From an uncultured Alistipes sp. (GTDB taxonomy: Bacteria > Bacteroidota > Bacteroidia > Bacteroidales > Rikenellaceae), in NCBI GenBank assembly GCA_944321175.1, contig CALUKI010000017.1:1-64000 (forward strand): DNA of 64,000 bases, given 5' to 3'. The translations under genes and the position numbers were made by a program. A model generated the notes under the pieces. That model was given only the letters and a program-made list of their open reading frames with translations, was not told where the DNA came from and did no database searches. This document shows positions 26,645 to 38,830 of this stretch, piece after piece (the first letter of the stretch is position 1; each line of letters starts with the position of its first letter).

Positions 26645-27397
26645 CTACTTGTTGCTGTTGTTGCGGCGTTTGTTTCTGGAAGCGCCGCCGCGCGGGCCGC
26701 GCCCCTGCTGCGACTGGGGACCGCCGGCATGCTGCGAAGCAGCTGCACCGCCGACCTCGAACAGATCGCGCTTTCCATAGACCGTACCGTGGCAGATCCA
26801 CACCTTGACACCGAGGATTCCGACTTTCGTGAGGGCCTCGGTGAGGCAGTAATCGACATCCGCACGGAAGGTATGCAGCGGAATACGTCCCTCCTTGCCG
26901 GTTTCGCTGCGGGCCATTTCGGCGCCGCCGACACGGCCCGACACCTGAACCTTGATCCCTTCGGCACCCATGCGCATGGTCGAAGCGACGGCCGTTTTCA
27001 CGGCGCGGCGGAACGACACGCGGCCTTCGAGCTGGCGGGCGATGTTCTGGCCGACGATAACGGCATCCACTTCGGGACGCTTCACCTCGAAGATGTTGAT
27101 CTGAATCTCCTTTCCGGTAAGTTTCTTCAGCTCTTCCTTCAGTTTATCGACTTCCTGACCGCCCTTGCCGATGATGATGCCGGGACGGGCCGTGGAGATT
27201 GTGACGGTAACGAGTTTGAGCGTGCGCTCGATGACAATCTTGGAGATGCTTGCCTTAGCCAGACGGACATTCAGATACTTGCGGATCTTTGCATCTTCGA
27301 CGAGTTTGTCGGAGAAGTCCTTTCCGCCGTACCAGTTGGAATCCCAACCGCGAATGATACCAAGACGATTTGCTATCGGATTTACTTTCTGTCCCAT
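26645..27397 (-). CDS. rpsC: 30S ribosomal protein S3 with Gly/Gln/Arg-rich tail
   Basis: A 250-residue mRNA-entry protein with a KH domain ([17 protein letters not shown] near 64-80) and the C-terminal S3 domain ending in [15 protein letters not shown]. After about residue 216 comes a low-complexity tail of G, Q, R, A and N residues ([19 protein letters not shown]), probably disordered. Confidence 0.98.
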   Translation of the reverse strand: MGQKVNPIANRLGIIRGWDSNWYGGKDFSDKLVEDAKIRKYLNVRLAKASISKIVIERTLKLVTVTISTARPGIIIGKGGQEVDKLKEELKKLTGKEIQINIFEVKRPEVDAVIVGQNIARQLEGRVSFRRAVKTAVASTMRMGAEGIKVQVSGRVGGAEMARSETGKEGRIPLHTFRADVDYCLTEALTKVGILGVKVWICHGTVYGKRDLFEVGGAAASQHAGGPQSQQGRGPRGGASRNKRRNNSNK

Positions 27398-27401
27398 TGT
27401 G

Positions 27402-27812
27402 CTACTTGTTTTCAGCGATTACCATTTTGTCCACTACGATCGTCACATGATTCGAACGTTTGCGAATACGGTGTGCACGACCTTGGGGAGCAGCCTGAAT
27501 ACGCTTCAGCATACGGCCGCCATCGACAAAAATCTCCTTTACACACAGTTTCGTATCTTCGAGGCGTTCGGAAGGGTTTTTGGCCTCCCAGTTGGCGATA
27601 GCCGACTTGAGGAGTTTCTCCAGACGGATCGAAGCCTCTTTCTTTGAGAAGCGGAGGATACCCAGCGCCTTATTGATCTCTACGCCGCGGATGATGTCTG
27701 CGACCAGACGCATTTTGCGGGGCGAGGTCGGGCAATCGCGCAGAACAGCGATGGCTTTCTGCTGCTTTTCGGCCTTGTATTTCTTGGCCATTTCAGATTT
27801 TCTTGCACCCAT
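27402..27812 (-). CDS. rplV: 50S ribosomal protein L22
   Basis: A 136-residue tunnel protein: [17 protein letters not shown] near 27-43 and the C-terminal beta-hairpin [16 protein letters not shown]. The start at 27812 gives normal length and lies 7 bases after rpsS. Confidence 0.97.
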   Translation of the reverse strand: MGARKSEMAKKYKAEKQQKAIAVLRDCPTSPRKMRLVADIIRGVEINKALGILRFSKKEASIRLEKLLKSAIANWEAKNPSERLEDTKLCVKEIFVDGGRMLKRIQAAPQGRAHRIRKRSNHVTIVVDKMVIAENK

Positions 27813-27819
27813 TTTCTAC

Positions 27820-28089
27820 CTATTTTTTCTTGTTACCCGCATGACCACGGAAGCTACGCGTCGGAGCAAACTCGCCGAGTTTGTGACCGACCATGTTCTC
27901 AGTTATGTAAACAGGAATGAATTTGTTCCCGTTGTGTACGGCGATCGTCTGACCCACGAAGTCGGGCGAGATCATGCTCGCACGGGACCACGTCTTGATG
28001 ACGGTCTTTTTGTTGCCTTGGGTCTGAGCGATGACCTTAGCTTCGAGCTTCGGATCGATAAACGGTCCTTTTTTCAATGAACGGCTCAT
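27820..28089 (-). CDS. rpsS: 30S ribosomal protein S19
   Basis: An 89-residue head protein starting [15 protein letters not shown], with [20 protein letters not shown] and the end [15 protein letters not shown]. Full length. Confidence 0.98.
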   Translation of the reverse strand: MSRSLKKGPFIDPKLEAKVIAQTQGNKKTVIKTWSRASMISPDFVGQTIAVHNGNKFIPVYITENMVGHKLGEFAPTRSFRGHAGNKKK

Positions 28090-28105
28090 TATGTTACTCT
28101 TTTAA

Positions 28106-28930
28106 TTATTTTTTCTTTCGTGAAATAATAAACTTCGAGGTCGTCTTCTTGGGGTTGCGTGTTTTGTAACCCTTAGCCAACAGACCCTTGCGCGAACGCG
28201 GGTGGCCACCCGACGCACGGCCTTCGCCACCACCCATCGGGTGATCGACGGGGTTCATGACGACGCCACGGTTGCGGGGGCGACGGCCGAGCCAACGTTC
28301 GCGGCCTGCCTTGCCCGACTGTTCGAGCGAATGATCGACGTTCGATACGACGCCGATGGTTGCGCGGCAGGTTACGAGTACCATACGAGTCTCGCCCGAA
28401 GGGAGTTTGATGATTGCAAACTTGCCTTCACGGGCCAGAAGCTGAGCATATGAACCGGCCGAGCGGGCCATAGCGGCACCCTGACCGGGATAGAGTTCAA
28501 TATTGTGGATGATCGTACCGAGGGGTATTTCACTCAGGAAGAGGGTATTTCCCACTTCGGGAGCCACACCCTGACCGCTCATGACGGTCTGTCCGACCTG
28601 CAATCCGTTCGGAGCGATGATATAGCTTTTCACGCCGTCGGCATAGACGATCAGCGCGATGCGGGCCGTACGGTTCGGGTCGTATTCGATCGTTTTCACA
28701 GTAGCGGCTACGCCGTCCTTGGCACGTTTGAAGTCCACATTACGGTACATTCGCTTGTGACCGCCGCCGATATAGCGAACCGTCATCTTGCCCGTATTGT
28801 TGCGACCGCCGGAGCTCTTTTTAACGCTGAGCAACGACTTCTCCGGAACGTTGGTGGTAATTTCGTCGAACGTACCGCCAATCTTATGTCTGGTACCTGC
28901 GGTTACAGGCTTAAACTTTTTTACTGCCAT
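28106..28930 (-). CDS. rplB: 50S ribosomal protein L2
   Basis: A 274-residue protein at the peptidyl-transferase centre. [19 protein letters not shown] is the N-terminal signature, and the conserved C-terminal loop [20 protein letters not shown] is intact, including its histidine. Full length. Confidence 0.98.
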   Translation of the reverse strand: MAVKKFKPVTAGTRHKIGGTFDEITTNVPEKSLLSVKKSSGGRNNTGKMTVRYIGGGHKRMYRNVDFKRAKDGVAATVKTIEYDPNRTARIALIVYADGVKSYIIAPNGLQVGQTVMSGQGVAPEVGNTLFLSEIPLGTIIHNIELYPGQGAAMARSAGSYAQLLAREGKFAIIKLPSGETRMVLVTCRATIGVVSNVDHSLEQSGKAGRERWLGRRPRNRGVVMNPVDHPMGGGEGRASGGHPRSRKGLLAKGYKTRNPKKTTSKFIISRKKK

Positions 28931-28935
28931 CTTCC

Positions 28936-29226
28936 TTAGATATTACTGTAAAAATCGATTTTGTCTCCTTCCTTCAAGGTGACGATTGCCTTCTTGAAGT
29001 TGTTCGCACGACCTTCGAGCAAGCCGGCCTTCGTATAGCGGCTTTTCCGCTTGCCCATGTAGTTGATGGTGTTCACATCGGTAACGACCACATTGTACAT
29101 TGCTTCTACGGCGTTACGGATCTGCAACTTGTTAGCTCTCACATCAACGATAAAACCGTAGCGATTCAGTTTTTCGCCCTGAACCGTCATTTTCTCGGTC
29201 AAAACAGGCTTAATAATGATTTCCAT
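28936..29226 (-). CDS. rplW: 50S ribosomal protein L23
   Basis: A 96-residue tunnel-exit protein that docks SRP and trigger factor. It has [10 protein letters not shown] at 4-13 and the [13 protein letters not shown] loop. It lies between rplD and rplB. Confidence 0.97.
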   Translation of the reverse strand: MEIIIKPVLTEKMTVQGEKLNRYGFIVDVRANKLQIRNAVEAMYNVVVTDVNTINYMGKRKSRYTKAGLLEGRANNFKKAIVTLKEGDKIDFYSNI

Positions 29227-29240
29227 CTCTCTTCAACGTT

Positions 29241-29867
29241 TTAAGCTAACATTACATTCAATACATTCTCGGCGCCCTCCACCATAACGATAGCCGAAGC
29301 GTTCATCACGTCGTAGGTGCAAAGGTTCTGTGCCAGCACCGGTTTCACCGACGGGATATTGCGGCAGGAGAGCTGCAGATTGACGTTCGACTCGGGAAGA
29401 ACGAGAAGAACCTTTTTGTCTGCGACCTTCAAAGCCTCCGTAAGGGCTACGACCCGTTTCGTCTTCGGGGCATCGAGCTTCGGAGTCTCCACCACCTGAA
29501 TGGCATTGGCCTGAGCCTTATAGGTCAGTGCGCTGCGACGGGCCAGTTGTTTGAGCTTCTTGTTGAGCTTGAAACTGTAATCGCGGGGCACGGGACCGAA
29601 TACGCGGCCGCCGCCGGGGAAGAGCGGGGATTTGATCGAACCGCAGCGGGCGCCGCCGGTGCCTTTCTGACGTTTGAGCTTGCGGGTGGAACCTGCGACT
29701 TCGTTGCGCTGCTTCGACTTGTGCGTACCTTGGCGCTGATCGGCCAGATACTGTTTTACGTCGAGGTAAATAGCGTGGTCATTAGCCTCCACGCCGAATA
29801 CCGAGTCAGCGAGTACAACCTTGCGACCGGTCTCTTTTCCTTCAGTGTTCAATACAGCTAATTCCAT
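29241..29867 (-). CDS. rplD: 50S ribosomal protein L4
   Basis: A 208-residue tunnel protein. The extended loop [20 protein letters not shown] (62-81) and the later [16 protein letters not shown] identify it. In other bacteria L4 represses the S10 operon through an upstream leader; the 259-base rpsJ-rplC spacer could be inspected for that. Confidence 0.98.
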   Translation of the reverse strand: MELAVLNTEGKETGRKVVLADSVFGVEANDHAIYLDVKQYLADQRQGTHKSKQRNEVAGSTRKLKRQKGTGGARCGSIKSPLFPGGGRVFGPVPRDYSFKLNKKLKQLARRSALTYKAQANAIQVVETPKLDAPKTKRVVALTEALKVADKKVLLVLPESNVNLQLSCRNIPSVKPVLAQNLCTYDVMNASAIVMVEGAENVLNVMLA

Positions 29868-29869
29868 GA

Positions 29870-30484
29870 CTACTTCTCGATTGTTAAATATGAACCTTTT
29901 GCACCCGGAATCGAACCTTTGACAAGGATGAGGTTGTTTTCGGGGATTACTTTCAAAACTTTGAGGTTGAGCACCTTTACCTGCTCTCCGCCCATCTGTC
30001 CCGGAAGGCGTTTTCCGGGGAATACGCGCGAAGGATACGACGATGCGCCCAGCGAACCGGGTTTACGCTGCCGGTTGTGCTGGCCGTGTGTCTGGCCGCC
30101 CACACCGCCGAAGCCGTGACGTTTTACGACGCCCTGAAAGCCGCGTCCTTTGGAGATTCCGGTTACATCGACCCAGTCGTCCTCCGAGAAGAGATCGACG
30201 GTGAGCGTATCGCCGAGATTGACCTCGGGCATGCCCTTGAACTCCGCCAATTTCCGCTTGGGCGTTGTTCCGGCCTTCTTGAAGTGGCCTAACAAACTGC
30301 TGCTGGTGTGTTTTTCACTTTTGTCGTCATAGGCAATCTGGACAGCCTCGTAAGCATCTTTTTCGAGGGTCTTGATTTGCGTAACCACACACGGACCAGC
30401 CTCAATGACAGTGCATGGTATGTTCTTACCCTCGGCACTGTAAACGGAAGTCATTCCGATTTTTTTACCAATTAGTCCTGACAT
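29870..30484 (-). CDS. rplC: 50S ribosomal protein L3
   Basis: A 204-residue protein starting [15 protein letters not shown], with [17 protein letters not shown] and [16 protein letters not shown]. An upstream in-frame ATG would add 41 residues of non-L3 character, so 30484 was chosen. It is separated from rpsJ by a structured 259-base spacer. Confidence 0.97.
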   Translation of the reverse strand: MSGLIGKKIGMTSVYSAEGKNIPCTVIEAGPCVVTQIKTLEKDAYEAVQIAYDDKSEKHTSSSLLGHFKKAGTTPKRKLAEFKGMPEVNLGDTLTVDLFSEDDWVDVTGISKGRGFQGVVKRHGFGGVGGQTHGQHNRQRKPGSLGASSYPSRVFPGKRLPGQMGGEQVKVLNLKVLKVIPENNLILVKGSIPGAKGSYLTIEK

Positions 30485-30743
30485 TTTGTCTTTAAAGTTT
30501 GTTAATAAAGTGATTCCGGTTTTTCGCACGGGTCGGGAGACATCCTTCCGGATGCTCCCGCTCGGCGGTTCGTTTTTCGGGGAGGACTCGGCGGACTTAC
30601 CGCTCACCTCCCGTATCGGTTCGTTCTCTTTTCCGAATCCGTTTTCACGCGCGCGGACGACGGACCGTCGGTCCGCAACCCTCGCTCATGCAACGGTTTT
30701 CATCGCAGGAAGATCCGCGAAACATGTTCGCGATTCCCGTCCA
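30485..30743 (-). other. 259-base structured spacer between rpsJ and rplC
   Basis: On the minus strand it contains CGCGAA/TTCGCG directly after rpsJ, GGACC/GGTCC further on, and the hairpin GGGAGCATCC-GGAA-GGATGTCTCCC (30536-30560). No -7 element was found. An RNA regulatory or processing role is possible. Confidence 0.5.
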
Positions 30744-31049
30744 TCAGACTTTGATTTCGACCTCGACGCCCGACGGAAGCTCCAGCTTCATCAGCGCATC
30801 GATCGTCTTTGCCGTCGAGGAGTAGATATCCAGAATGCGCTTGAACGTGCAGAGCTGGAACTGCTCGCGAGCCTTCTTGTTCACGAAGGTCGAACGGTTG
30901 ACGGTAAAGATCTTCTTCTGGGTAGGAAGGGGTACCGGACCGCTGACTACCGCACCGGTGCTCTTCACGGTCTTGACGATTTTCTCGGCCGACTTGTCAA
31001 CGAGATTATGGTCGAAAGACTTCAGTTTGATTCTAATTTTCTGACTCAT
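30744..31049 (-). CDS. rpsJ: 30S ribosomal protein S10
   Basis: A 101-residue protein, also the NusE transcription factor. It starts [18 protein letters not shown] and has [17 protein letters not shown]. It follows fusA by 9 bases, joining the str and S10 clusters. Confidence 0.98.
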   Translation of the reverse strand: MSQKIRIKLKSFDHNLVDKSAEKIVKTVKSTGAVVSGPVPLPTQKKIFTVNRSTFVNKKAREQFQLCTFKRILDIYSSTAKTIDALMKLELPSGVEVEIKV

Positions 31050-31058
31050 ATCGCTATC

Positions 31059-33173
31059 TTATTCAATATCCTTACTCTTGTGACCGCTCTTCTCGATGAT
31101 CTCCTTGGCCAAATTGGCAGGAACCTCTTCGAAGTGCGAGAACTCCATCGACGACGTGGCGCGGCCGGAGGAAATGGTACGCAGCACGGTCACATAGCCG
31201 AACATTTCGGCCAGCGGCACTTTGGCTTTGACCACACGGGCGTTTCCTTTGGATTCCATGCCCTGGATCTGGCCACGGCGTTTGTTGAGATCACCGATGA
31301 TATCGCCCATGTTCTCTTCGGGCGTCAGCACCTCGACAGCCATGATCGGTTCAAGGATGACCGAACCGGCGAGCGGCGCCGCGTGACGATAGCCGTTGCG
31401 AGCGGCGATTTCGAACGACAACTGGTCCGAATCGACCGGATGGAACGAACCGTCCTTCAGGGTTACCTTCATCGAGTCCATCGTATAACCGGCCAGTGCG
31501 CCGTTGGCCATAGCGGCCTCGAAGCCCTTCTGTACGGCGGGGATAAACTCCTTCGGGATATTTCCGCCCTTGACCTCATCGACGAACGTCAGGCCCACTT
31601 TGCCCTCTTCGGCAGGACCGATTTCGAAGATGATATCTGCGAACTTACCGCGACCGCCCGTCTGCTTCTTGAATACCTCACGGTGCTGAACGGTCTTCGT
31701 AAGGGCCTCCTTGTAGTTGACCTGCGGAGCGCCCTGATTGATTTCGACGCCGAATTCGCGTTTGAGACGATCGACGATGATATCGAGGTGCAGCTCGCCC
31801 ATACCGCTGATGATCGTCTGTCCGCTCTCCTCGTCGGTACGGACCGTGAATGTCGGGTCCTCTTCGGCGAGTTTCGCCAAAGCGATGCCCAGTTTGTCGA
31901 GATCCTTCTGCGTTTTGGGCTCGACGGCCAGACCGATCACCGGTTCGGGGAAAGTCATCTGCTCCAGCACGATCGGAGCATTCTCGGCGCAGAGCGTATC
32001 GCCCGTGCGGATCTCCTTGAAACCGACAGCGGCACAAATATCGCCGGCCGTTACCGTTTCGAGCGGGTTCTGCTTGTTGGCGTGCATCTGATAGATACGG
32101 CTGATGCGTTCCCGTTTTCCGCTGCGCGAATTGAGCACATAGGAGCCGGCGTCGAGTTTGCCCGAATAGACGCGGACGAAAGCCAGGCGGCCTACGAAGG
32201 GATCGGTGGCAATCTTGAATGCCAGGCCGCAGAACGGATCGTCTTCGGATGCATGACGCACCACCTCCTCGTCGGTTTTGGGGTTGATACCCGTAACGGC
32301 GGGCACATCCAGCGGCGAAGGAAGGAATGCGATGATGCTGTCGAGCAGTTTCTGCACGCCCTTGTTGTGGAACGAGGAACCGCAAAGCATCGGGACGAGT
32401 TTCATCTGAATGGTTGCCGTGCGGATTGCAGCGATCAGTTCTTCGGAGGTGATCGACGCAGGATCGTCGAAGAACTTCTCCATCAGGGCGTCATCGACCG
32501 ATGCGACCTCTTCGATCAGTTTGTTGCGCCACTCCTCGGCTTCCGCCTTGAGATTGTCGGGGATTTCGCGCACCTCGAAGTTGTCGCGGACGGTTTTGTC
32601 GTCGAAATAGTAATACGCCTTATTATATATAAGGTCAACGATCCCTTCGAACTTGTCTTCGGAACCGATCGGCAGGACAACGGGGAGCGCCGTAGCTCCG
32701 AAATGCTCCTTGATCTGTGCGCAGACCGCGAAGAAATCGGCACCGGTACGGTCCATTTTGTTGACGTAACCGATACGCGGCACATTGTATTTGTCGGCCT
32801 GACGCCATACCGTCTCCGACTGGGGTTCCACACCGCCTACGGCGCAGAACGTAGCCACAGCGCCGTCGAGCACGCGCAGCGAGCGCTCCACCTCGACGGT
32901 AAAATCGACGTGTCCGGGGGTATCGATCAGGTTGATCTGATATTGCTGATCCTTATAGTGCCAGAAAGCGGTGGTGGCAGCCGAAGTAATGGTAATGCCG
33001 CGCTCCTGTTCCTGAACCATCCAGTCCATCGTTGCGCCGCCTTCATGCACCTCACCGATCTTGTGGGTTTTGCCCGTATAGAAGAGAATGCGTTCCGAAG
33101 TCGTAGTCTTACCGGCGTCGATGTGAGCCATGATACCGATATTACGGACGTAATGTAAATCTCGTGTTGCCAT
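31059..33173 (-). CDS. fusA: elongation factor G
   Basis: A 704-residue translocation GTPase. G1 AHIDAGKT (16-23), G3 DTPGHVD (84-90) and G4 NKMD (138-141) are intact, followed by domains II-V with HVGxxxGD-type segments replaced by the usual family blocks such as [13 protein letters not shown] and [11 protein letters not shown]. Full length. It acts with frr (also in this window) in recycling. Confidence 0.98.
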   Translation of the reverse strand: MATRDLHYVRNIGIMAHIDAGKTTTSERILFYTGKTHKIGEVHEGGATMDWMVQEQERGITITSAATTAFWHYKDQQYQINLIDTPGHVDFTVEVERSLRVLDGAVATFCAVGGVEPQSETVWRQADKYNVPRIGYVNKMDRTGADFFAVCAQIKEHFGATALPVVLPIGSEDKFEGIVDLIYNKAYYYFDDKTVRDNFEVREIPDNLKAEAEEWRNKLIEEVASVDDALMEKFFDDPASITSEELIAAIRTATIQMKLVPMLCGSSFHNKGVQKLLDSIIAFLPSPLDVPAVTGINPKTDEEVVRHASEDDPFCGLAFKIATDPFVGRLAFVRVYSGKLDAGSYVLNSRSGKRERISRIYQMHANKQNPLETVTAGDICAAVGFKEIRTGDTLCAENAPIVLEQMTFPEPVIGLAVEPKTQKDLDKLGIALAKLAEEDPTFTVRTDEESGQTIISGMGELHLDIIVDRLKREFGVEINQGAPQVNYKEALTKTVQHREVFKKQTGGRGKFADIIFEIGPAEEGKVGLTFVDEVKGGNIPKEFIPAVQKGFEAAMANGALAGYTMDSMKVTLKDGSFHPVDSDQLSFEIAARNGYRHAAPLAGSVILEPIMAVEVLTPEENMGDIIGDLNKRRGQIQGMESKGNARVVKAKVPLAEMFGYVTVLRTISSGRATSSMEFSHFEEVPANLAKEIIEKSGHKSKDIE

Positions 33174-33192
33174 CTTTGTTCTCTACGGGTTT

Positions 33193-33669
33193 TTAGAATC
33201 TGAAGTGAGCGAAAGCCTTGTTCGCCTCGGCCATACGGTGCATCTCCTCTTTCCGTTTGAAAGCGGCGCCCTGCTGGTTGTAGGCATCCATGATCTCGCC
33301 CGAAAGCTTCTCGGCCATAGATTTTCCGGCGCGCTTGCGCGAGTAAAGGACAAGGTTTTTCATGGAAATCGAAATCTTGCGCTCCGGACGAACCTCCGTA
33401 GGAACCTGGAATGTTGCGCCACCGATACGTTTGGATTTGACTTCGACTTGGGGCGTGATATTCTCAAGAGCCTGTTTCCAGATCTCCAACGGAGATTTAT
33501 CAGCATCCTTCATCTTCTTGCCGACGATCTCCAACGAGTCGTAGAAGATCGAATAGGCAATACTCTTCTTACCATCCAGCATGAGGTTGTTCACGAAGCG
33601 CGTTACGAGCACGTCGCCGAACTTAGGATCTGGAAGTAGAATTCGCTTCTTTGGCTTAGCTTTTCTCAT
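33193..33669 (-). CDS. rpsG: 30S ribosomal protein S7
   Basis: A 158-residue primary binder of the 16S 3' domain, with [20 protein letters not shown] near 8-27 and [16 protein letters not shown]. Standard length. Confidence 0.98.
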   Translation of the reverse strand: MRKAKPKKRILLPDPKFGDVLVTRFVNNLMLDGKKSIAYSIFYDSLEIVGKKMKDADKSPLEIWKQALENITPQVEVKSKRIGGATFQVPTEVRPERKISISMKNLVLYSRKRAGKSMAEKLSGEIMDAYNQQGAAFKRKEEMHRMAEANKAFAHFRF

Positions 33670-33703
33670 TTTATTTTAACTGTAAGATTGATCTTTGTCG
33701 ATG

Positions 33704-34087
33704 TTATTTTTTCCCTGCCTTGGGCCGTTTGGCGCCGTACTTCGAGCGGCGCTGCAGCCGGCCGTCCACACCTGCGGAGTCGAGAGCGCCGCGCACAAGG
33801 TGATAGCGCACGCCGGGGAGGTCTTTCACACGACCGCCGCGCACCAGCACGATGGAGTGTTCCTGAAGATTATGGCCTTCGCCGGGGATATAGGCATTGA
33901 CCTCCTTGCCGTTTGTCAGTCTCACACGGGCCACCTTACGCATCGCCGAATTCGGTTTTTTGGGCGTTGTGGTGTAAACACGGGTGCAGACGCCGCGACG
34001 CTGGGGACACGCTGCGAGAGCCGGCGACTTGCTCTTGTCGACCAGGCTGACTCGACCGTTTCTTACTAACTGTTGAATAGTTGGCAT
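33704..34087 (-). CDS. rpsL: 30S ribosomal protein S12
   Basis: A 127-residue decoding-centre protein. [16 protein letters not shown] (40-55) and [13 protein letters not shown] carry the conserved lysines linked to streptomycin response, both wild type here. First gene of the superoperon. No rpoBC genes lie upstream, unlike the arrangement I recall in Bacteroides. Confidence 0.98.
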   Translation of the reverse strand: MPTIQQLVRNGRVSLVDKSKSPALAACPQRRGVCTRVYTTTPKKPNSAMRKVARVRLTNGKEVNAYIPGEGHNLQEHSIVLVRGGRVKDLPGVRYHLVRGALDSAGVDGRLQRRSKYGAKRPKAGKK

Positions 34088-34173
34088 TTCTTAAACGTTT
34101 TTGTCCTTAATTTGTTAATACTCATCGGGATTTTCATCCCCCATCCGATTTCCGTTAAGTCCGAAATGGACTG

Positions 34174-34181
34174 CAAAGGTA
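34174..34181 (-). promoter_or_regulatory. main promoter of the ribosomal superoperon
   Basis: TACCTTTG on the minus strand, about 87 bases before rpsL, matches TAnnTTTG; an A/T-rich stretch lies just upstream. Confidence 0.7.
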
Positions 34182-34512
34182 ACCATTTTTTTTGAAAAAC
34201 CACACATAAGCATGCTTTTTTCGCTGATTTCTGGGCATTTTGCGCTATTTTTTATTTTTAAAATTTATAGTTTTTCGGGCAGTATAACATATTGTTTATA
34301 GCGCAAGCGATTCGACCGGTCCATTTTTCGCATTCACAGTTATTTATAAATATCCGTCGACAAGTTTCGGCAGCGGATTGGGATATTCCGGAGGGGCTTA
34401 TTTCGGAGAGGGGCGACAGAAGAGGGGCGGATTCAACAAGGAAAAAGCGAGCGAAAAATTCGGAGGAAGCAGACGGGACGGGCAGGATAAATTCGATTTT
34501 CACCGGCATCGT

Positions 34513-34543
34513 TTTGTCAAAAAGAAAAATTCCGTTACCTTTG
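34513..34543 (+). promoter_or_regulatory. promoter of tRNA-Ala
   Basis: TTTG at 34513-34516, a 19-base spacer and TACCTTTG at 34536-34543, an excellent match to the Bacteroidetes promoter, 10 bases before the tRNA. Confidence 0.8.
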
Positions 34544-34553
34544 CTCCGCAGAC

Positions 34554-34627
<74 letters not shown>

Positions 34628-34631
34628 CAAA

Positions 34632-34663
34632 GGCCCGGAGCGATTGCCGCTTCGGGCTTTTTT
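34632..34663 (+). terminator. terminator after tRNA-Ala
   Basis: GCCCGGAGCG pairs with CGCTTCGGGC around a 5-base loop and runs into six T. Confidence 0.9.
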
Positions 34664-35040
34664 GTTGGGTCGAGACCGGATTCGAACAAGTGACCGACCA
34701 AAGCCCCTCCTTTCACAACCCCAATCCGCCTGTGTGCACGTTCATCCCACCGTATTGGCGCCTTGCCCCAGTTCCATCCCGCCGTTCTTGCCGCCCTTTG
34801 TTTACGCTTTATTCCGCCTGCCCGTCTCTTCCCCTGCCGCCCGACTCCTTCACCTCCCCCGCATCCGTCATATTGCGGCTGTTCGGGCCGTCCCTGTTGT
34901 CCGCCAGTCCCGAAACGAATCCCCCGCTGCAAAGGCCTTTTCGGCTCAAATCTCCCGCGCGCCCCTACTTTTCGACGAAAAACGCTGTGCGTCCGCTTTT
35001 TTTTCGTACTTTTGCGCATTGTCGAAAAACTACTTGCATC
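34664..35040. other. 377-base region upstream of leuS
   Basis: No gene seen; open frames here lack coding character. It holds the leuS -7 element. Confidence 0.65.
35007..35014 (+). promoter_or_regulatory. -7 element for leuS
   Basis: TACTTTTG, matching TAnnTTTG, 26 bases before the leuS ATG. It rules out the much longer open frame that begins inside tRNA-Ala. Confidence 0.65.
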
Positions 35041-37794
35041 ATGGAATACAATTTCAAAGAGTTGGAATCGAAGTGGCAGCAGCGCTGGAAGGAAAACGGC
35101 ACCTATCATGTCGAGATCGATCCTGCACGACCGAAATACTATGTGCTTGACATGTTCCCCTATCCTTCGGGGGCGGGATTGCATGTCGGACACCCCCTCG
35201 GCTACATAGCATCGGACATCTACTCGCGATACAAACGGCAGTGCGGCTTCAACGTCCTGCACCCGATGGGGTATGACGCTTTCGGCCTGCCGGCCGAACA
35301 ATACGCCATCCAGACGGGCCAGCATCCGGCCGTAACGACCGAACGCAACATCACCCGCTACCGCGAGCAGCTCGACAAAATCGGTTTTTCGTTCGACTGG
35401 GACCGCGAAGTGCGCACCTGCGATCCGAAATATTACAAATGGACACAGTGGGCCTTTCTCAAAATGTTTGCGCACTACTACGACCGGCGCCTGCAGAAGG
35501 CCCGGCCTGTCGAGGAGCTGGTTGCGGCCTTCGACCGGAACGGCACGGAAGGCGTCGATGCGGCCTGCACCTCCGAACTGCATTTTACGGCCGACGAATG
35601 GCGGGCGATGAATGAGCGCGAACGCGAACAGACGCTGCAGAACTACCGGCTTGCTTTCCGCGCCGACACGATGGTCAACTGGTGCCCGCAGCTGGGAACG
35701 GTGCTTGCCAACGACGAGGTGAAGGACGGGCTGTCGGTGCGCGGCGGTTATCCCGTCGTGCAGAAACGCATGAAGCAGTGGCTGCTGCGCGTGACGGCCT
35801 ATGCGCAGCGTATGCTCGACGGGCTGGATGCGCTCGAATGGAGCGATTCGCTCAAGGAGATCCAGCGCAACTGGATCGGCCGGTCGGTCGGCGCACAGGT
35901 CTTTTTCGACGTGAAGGGTTTCGGCGGGAAGCTCGAAATCTTCACGACGCGCCCCGATACGATCTTCGGCGTAACGTTCATGGTCATCGCCCCCGAACAC
36001 GAATGGGTCAACCCGCTCACCACCCCCGAAAACAAGGCGGCGGTCGAGGATTATCTCGAACAGACGAAAAAACGCTCCGAACGGGAGCGTATTGCCGAGA
36101 CGCGGCGTGTGAGCGGCGTCTTCACGGGGTCATACGCCGTCAATCCCTTTACGGGAAGAGAGATCCCGATCTATATCTCCGATTATGTGCTGGCAGGTTA
36201 CGGTACGGGCGCAATCATGGCAGTACCGGCGCACGACTCGCGCGACTATGCCTTTGCGCGTCACTTCGGCCTGGAGATCATTCCGGTTGTCGAAGGCGGC
36301 GACATCAGCAAGGAGTCCTACGACGCCAAGGAGGGGCGGCTCATCAACTCCGGATTCTTGAACGGACTGGACGTGAAGGAGGCGATCGGGGTGATGTTCG
36401 ACGAGGTGGAAAAACGCGGCTTGGGCAAACGGCTCGTCAATTACCGGCTGCGCGACGCCATCTTCTCGCGGCAGCGCTATTGGGGCGAACCCTTCCCGAT
36501 CTGCTACAAGAACGACATCGCGACGCCGCTTCCGGAGACCGAGCTGCCGCTCGAACTTCCGTCGATTTCCGATTTCGGGCCGACGGAGGAGGGGGAACCG
36601 CCCCTGGCACGGGCCGAGAAGTGGGAGACGGCCGACGGTTATCCGCTGGAACGCTCGACGATGCCCGGTTTTGCCGGCTCTTCTGCCTACTACCTGCGCT
36701 ACATGGATCCGCACAACGACCATGCGCTCGTAAGCCGCGAAGCGGATGACTACTGGCGTTCGGTCGATCTCTATGTCGGAGGCATCGAACATGCTACGGG
36801 CCACCTGATGTATTCGCGTTTCTGGAACATGTTCCTTTACGATCTGGGCTATGTCTGCGAAGCGGAGCCTTTCAAGAAGCTGATCAATCAGGGAATGATC
36901 CAGGGCCGCTCGAACTTCGTATATCGCGTGGTGGGAACCAATACGTTCGTTTCGCTGGGGCTGAAAGACCGATACGAGACACAGGAGATCCATGTGGATG
37001 TGAACATCGTGCGCAACGACCAGCTCGATCTGGAAGCGTTCCGCGCATGGCATCCCGAATTTGCCGATGCGGAGTTCATTCTCGAAGAGGGGAAATACAT
37101 CTGCGGCTGGGCGATCGAGAAGATGTCCAAATCGATGTACAACGTCGTGAATCCCGACTACATCATCGAACAGTACGGCGCCGACACGCTGCGCATGTAC
37201 GAGATGTTCCTTGGGCCGTTGGAGCAGTCGAAACCCTGGGATACGAACGGCATCGACGGCGTGCACAAGTTCCTGAAACGGTTCTGGCGGCTCTTCTTCG
37301 AGGGGGACGCTCTGGCCGTTACGGATGATGCGCCGACGGAGAGGGAGCTCAAGACGCTGCACAGGACGATCCGGAAGGTCCGCGAAGACATCGAGAACTT
37401 CTCCTTCAACACGTCGGTTGCCGCCTTCATGATCTGTCTCAACGAGTTGGGCGACTGCCGCAAGCGGGCGATCCTTGAGCCGCTTGTCGCGTTGCTGTCT
37501 CCGTTCGCACCGCACATCTCGGAGGAGCTGTGGCACCGGCTGGGACATGCGGATTCGGTTTGCGACGCGGCCTATCCCGTATGCGAGGAGCGTTACCTTG
37601 TCGAGCAGACGTTCGAATATCCGGTCATGATCAACGGCAAGCTGCGTTTCAAGCAGGAATACGACCTTTCCATGACGCCGGATCAGATCAAGGCGGATGT
37701 CGTGACACGCCCCGTTGCACAGAAATGGCTCGACGGCAAAGCGCCGAAAAAGGTCATCGTCGTGCCGGGCAAGATCATCAACATCGTGTTCTGA
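35041..37794 (+). CDS. leuS: leucyl-tRNA synthetase
   Basis: A 917-residue class I synthetase. The ATP-binding HIGH variant is HVGH (48-51) after YPSGAGL, the CP1 editing domain has [19 protein letters not shown], and KMSKS is at 694-698. The anticodon-binding helical end closes with [13 protein letters not shown]. The start at 35041 follows a -7 element and the family start [13 protein letters not shown]. Full length. Confidence 0.97.
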   Translation: MEYNFKELESKWQQRWKENGTYHVEIDPARPKYYVLDMFPYPSGAGLHVGHPLGYIASDIYSRYKRQCGFNVLHPMGYDAFGLPAEQYAIQTGQHPAVTTERNITRYREQLDKIGFSFDWDREVRTCDPKYYKWTQWAFLKMFAHYYDRRLQKARPVEELVAAFDRNGTEGVDAACTSELHFTADEWRAMNEREREQTLQNYRLAFRADTMVNWCPQLGTVLANDEVKDGLSVRGGYPVVQKRMKQWLLRVTAYAQRMLDGLDALEWSDSLKEIQRNWIGRSVGAQVFFDVKGFGGKLEIFTTRPDTIFGVTFMVIAPEHEWVNPLTTPENKAAVEDYLEQTKKRSERERIAETRRVSGVFTGSYAVNPFTGREIPIYISDYVLAGYGTGAIMAVPAHDSRDYAFARHFGLEIIPVVEGGDISKESYDAKEGRLINSGFLNGLDVKEAIGVMFDEVEKRGLGKRLVNYRLRDAIFSRQRYWGEPFPICYKNDIATPLPETELPLELPSISDFGPTEEGEPPLARAEKWETADGYPLERSTMPGFAGSSAYYLRYMDPHNDHALVSREADDYWRSVDLYVGGIEHATGHLMYSRFWNMFLYDLGYVCEAEPFKKLINQGMIQGRSNFVYRVVGTNTFVSLGLKDRYETQEIHVDVNIVRNDQLDLEAFRAWHPEFADAEFILEEGKYICGWAIEKMSKSMYNVVNPDYIIEQYGADTLRMYEMFLGPLEQSKPWDTNGIDGVHKFLKRFWRLFFEGDALAVTDDAPTERELKTLHRTIRKVREDIENFSFNTSVAAFMICLNELGDCRKRAILEPLVALLSPFAPHISEELWHRLGHADSVCDAAYPVCEERYLVEQTFEYPVMINGKLRFKQEYDLSMTPDQIKADVVTRPVAQKWLDGKAPKKVIVVPGKIINIVF

Positions 37795-37969
37795 GGCCGG
37801 TCCTACCGTTCCGGAACGCCAAACGGCTCCGTCCAGCGGCCGGTTTTTCATGCGGATGGTCGCAAAGAGAGGCCCGCGCTGCAAATGCCCTTCCGCATGG
37901 CCGGAACGGAACAGGCTGTCGGGAACAAGAAGAAAGAGCGAAAAAACCTTAACATTCAAACCTGAAAAA

Positions 37970-38830
37970 ATGAAACGGACTCTTATGCTGTTTGCCCTGG
38001 CCGTCTCGCTGACCGCCACCGCGCAAGTCAAGGTCGTCGATCTGTGGAACAATTCGACGGCACCCCATTCCAACGGCGTGACCGCAGCTGAAACGGAGAA
38101 AAACGGAGGCTACTACAACATCACTCAGACACAGTTGTACGTCTATGCGGCCGATCCGGCCAAAGCGACCGGACAGGCAGCGGTTCTGTGCCCCGGCGGG
38201 GGATACAAATATGTATCGTTGAACCGCGAAGGTCACGAAATCGGAGCATGGCTCGCCGAAAACGGCATTACGGCCGTAGCGCTGAAGTACCGCGTGCCGA
38301 ACGGGCATAGCGAAGTCCCGTTGGAGGATGTCCGTGCAGCATTGAAATGGCTTCGCGACCACGCACGGGAGTACGGGGCCGATCCCGCAAAGGTAGGCAT
38401 CTTCGGATTCTCGGCAGGCGGGCATCTGGCCGCTTCGGCTTCGACACTGCTGCCCGATGCGGAACGTCCGGCTTTTGCGGTACTGGTCTATCCGGTCATC
38501 ACGGCCGAAGCGGGCAAGTGTCACAAGGGCTCGTTCGACGAACTGCTGGGCAAGGGCCGCACGGCGGAAGAGGAGGTACAATGGTCGTTGCAGAACCGCG
38601 TTACGGAACACACCCCGACAACGCTCTTGCTCCTTGCCGACGACGACCGCACGGTTCCGCCCGTCAACAGCACCCTCTATTACGAGGCCCTCAAGCGCAA
38701 CGGCGTAAAAGCGTCGCTGCACATCTATCCCAACGGCGGTCACGGCGGCGGATTCAATCCGAAGCGGGCATATCGCCAAGCGTGGCGGGCCGACGTTCTG
38801 GACTGGCTCTCCACGCTTCCGGAAGAGTGA
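37970..38830 (+). CDS. secreted alpha/beta-hydrolase, acetyl-esterase type
   Basis: A 286-residue esterase with a signal peptide (about 1-18, cut after TATAQ). Oxyanion motif CPGGGY (74-79), nucleophile S148 in GFSAGGH, acid D in LLADDDRTVPP (225-226 region) and H258 in NGGHGGG. This order matches the esterases that deacetylate xylan or other acetylated oligosaccharides; the substrate is not evident. The start at 37970 was chosen because it gives a signal peptide. It stands alone between leuS and prfA. Confidence 0.87.
   Translation: MKRTLMLFALAVSLTATAQVKVVDLWNNSTAPHSNGVTAAETEKNGGYYNITQTQLYVYAADPAKATGQAAVLCPGGGYKYVSLNREGHEIGAWLAENGITAVALKYRVPNGHSEVPLEDVRAALKWLRDHAREYGADPAKVGIFGFSAGGHLAASASTLLPDAERPAFAVLVYPVITAEAGKCHKGSFDELLGKGRTAEEEVQWSLQNRVTEHTPTTLLLLADDDRTVPPVNSTLYYEALKRNGVKASLHIYPNGGHGGGFNPKRAYRQAWRADVLDWLSTLPEE

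Larger units (their letters stand above)
34088..34553. other. 466-base divergent region, rpsL / tRNA-Ala
   Basis: Contains the promoters for both directions; the AT-rich middle (about 34185-34360) has no gene that I can support. Confidence 0.7.

Noticed and set aside
30486..33158. 890-codon plus-strand open frame
   Set aside because: It is the mirror of fusA; the minus strand has every EF-G motif and the plus frame has no recognisable domain.
36130..38073. 647-codon minus-strand open frame
   Set aside because: Mirror of leuS, whose HIGH and KMSKS motifs are intact on the plus strand.
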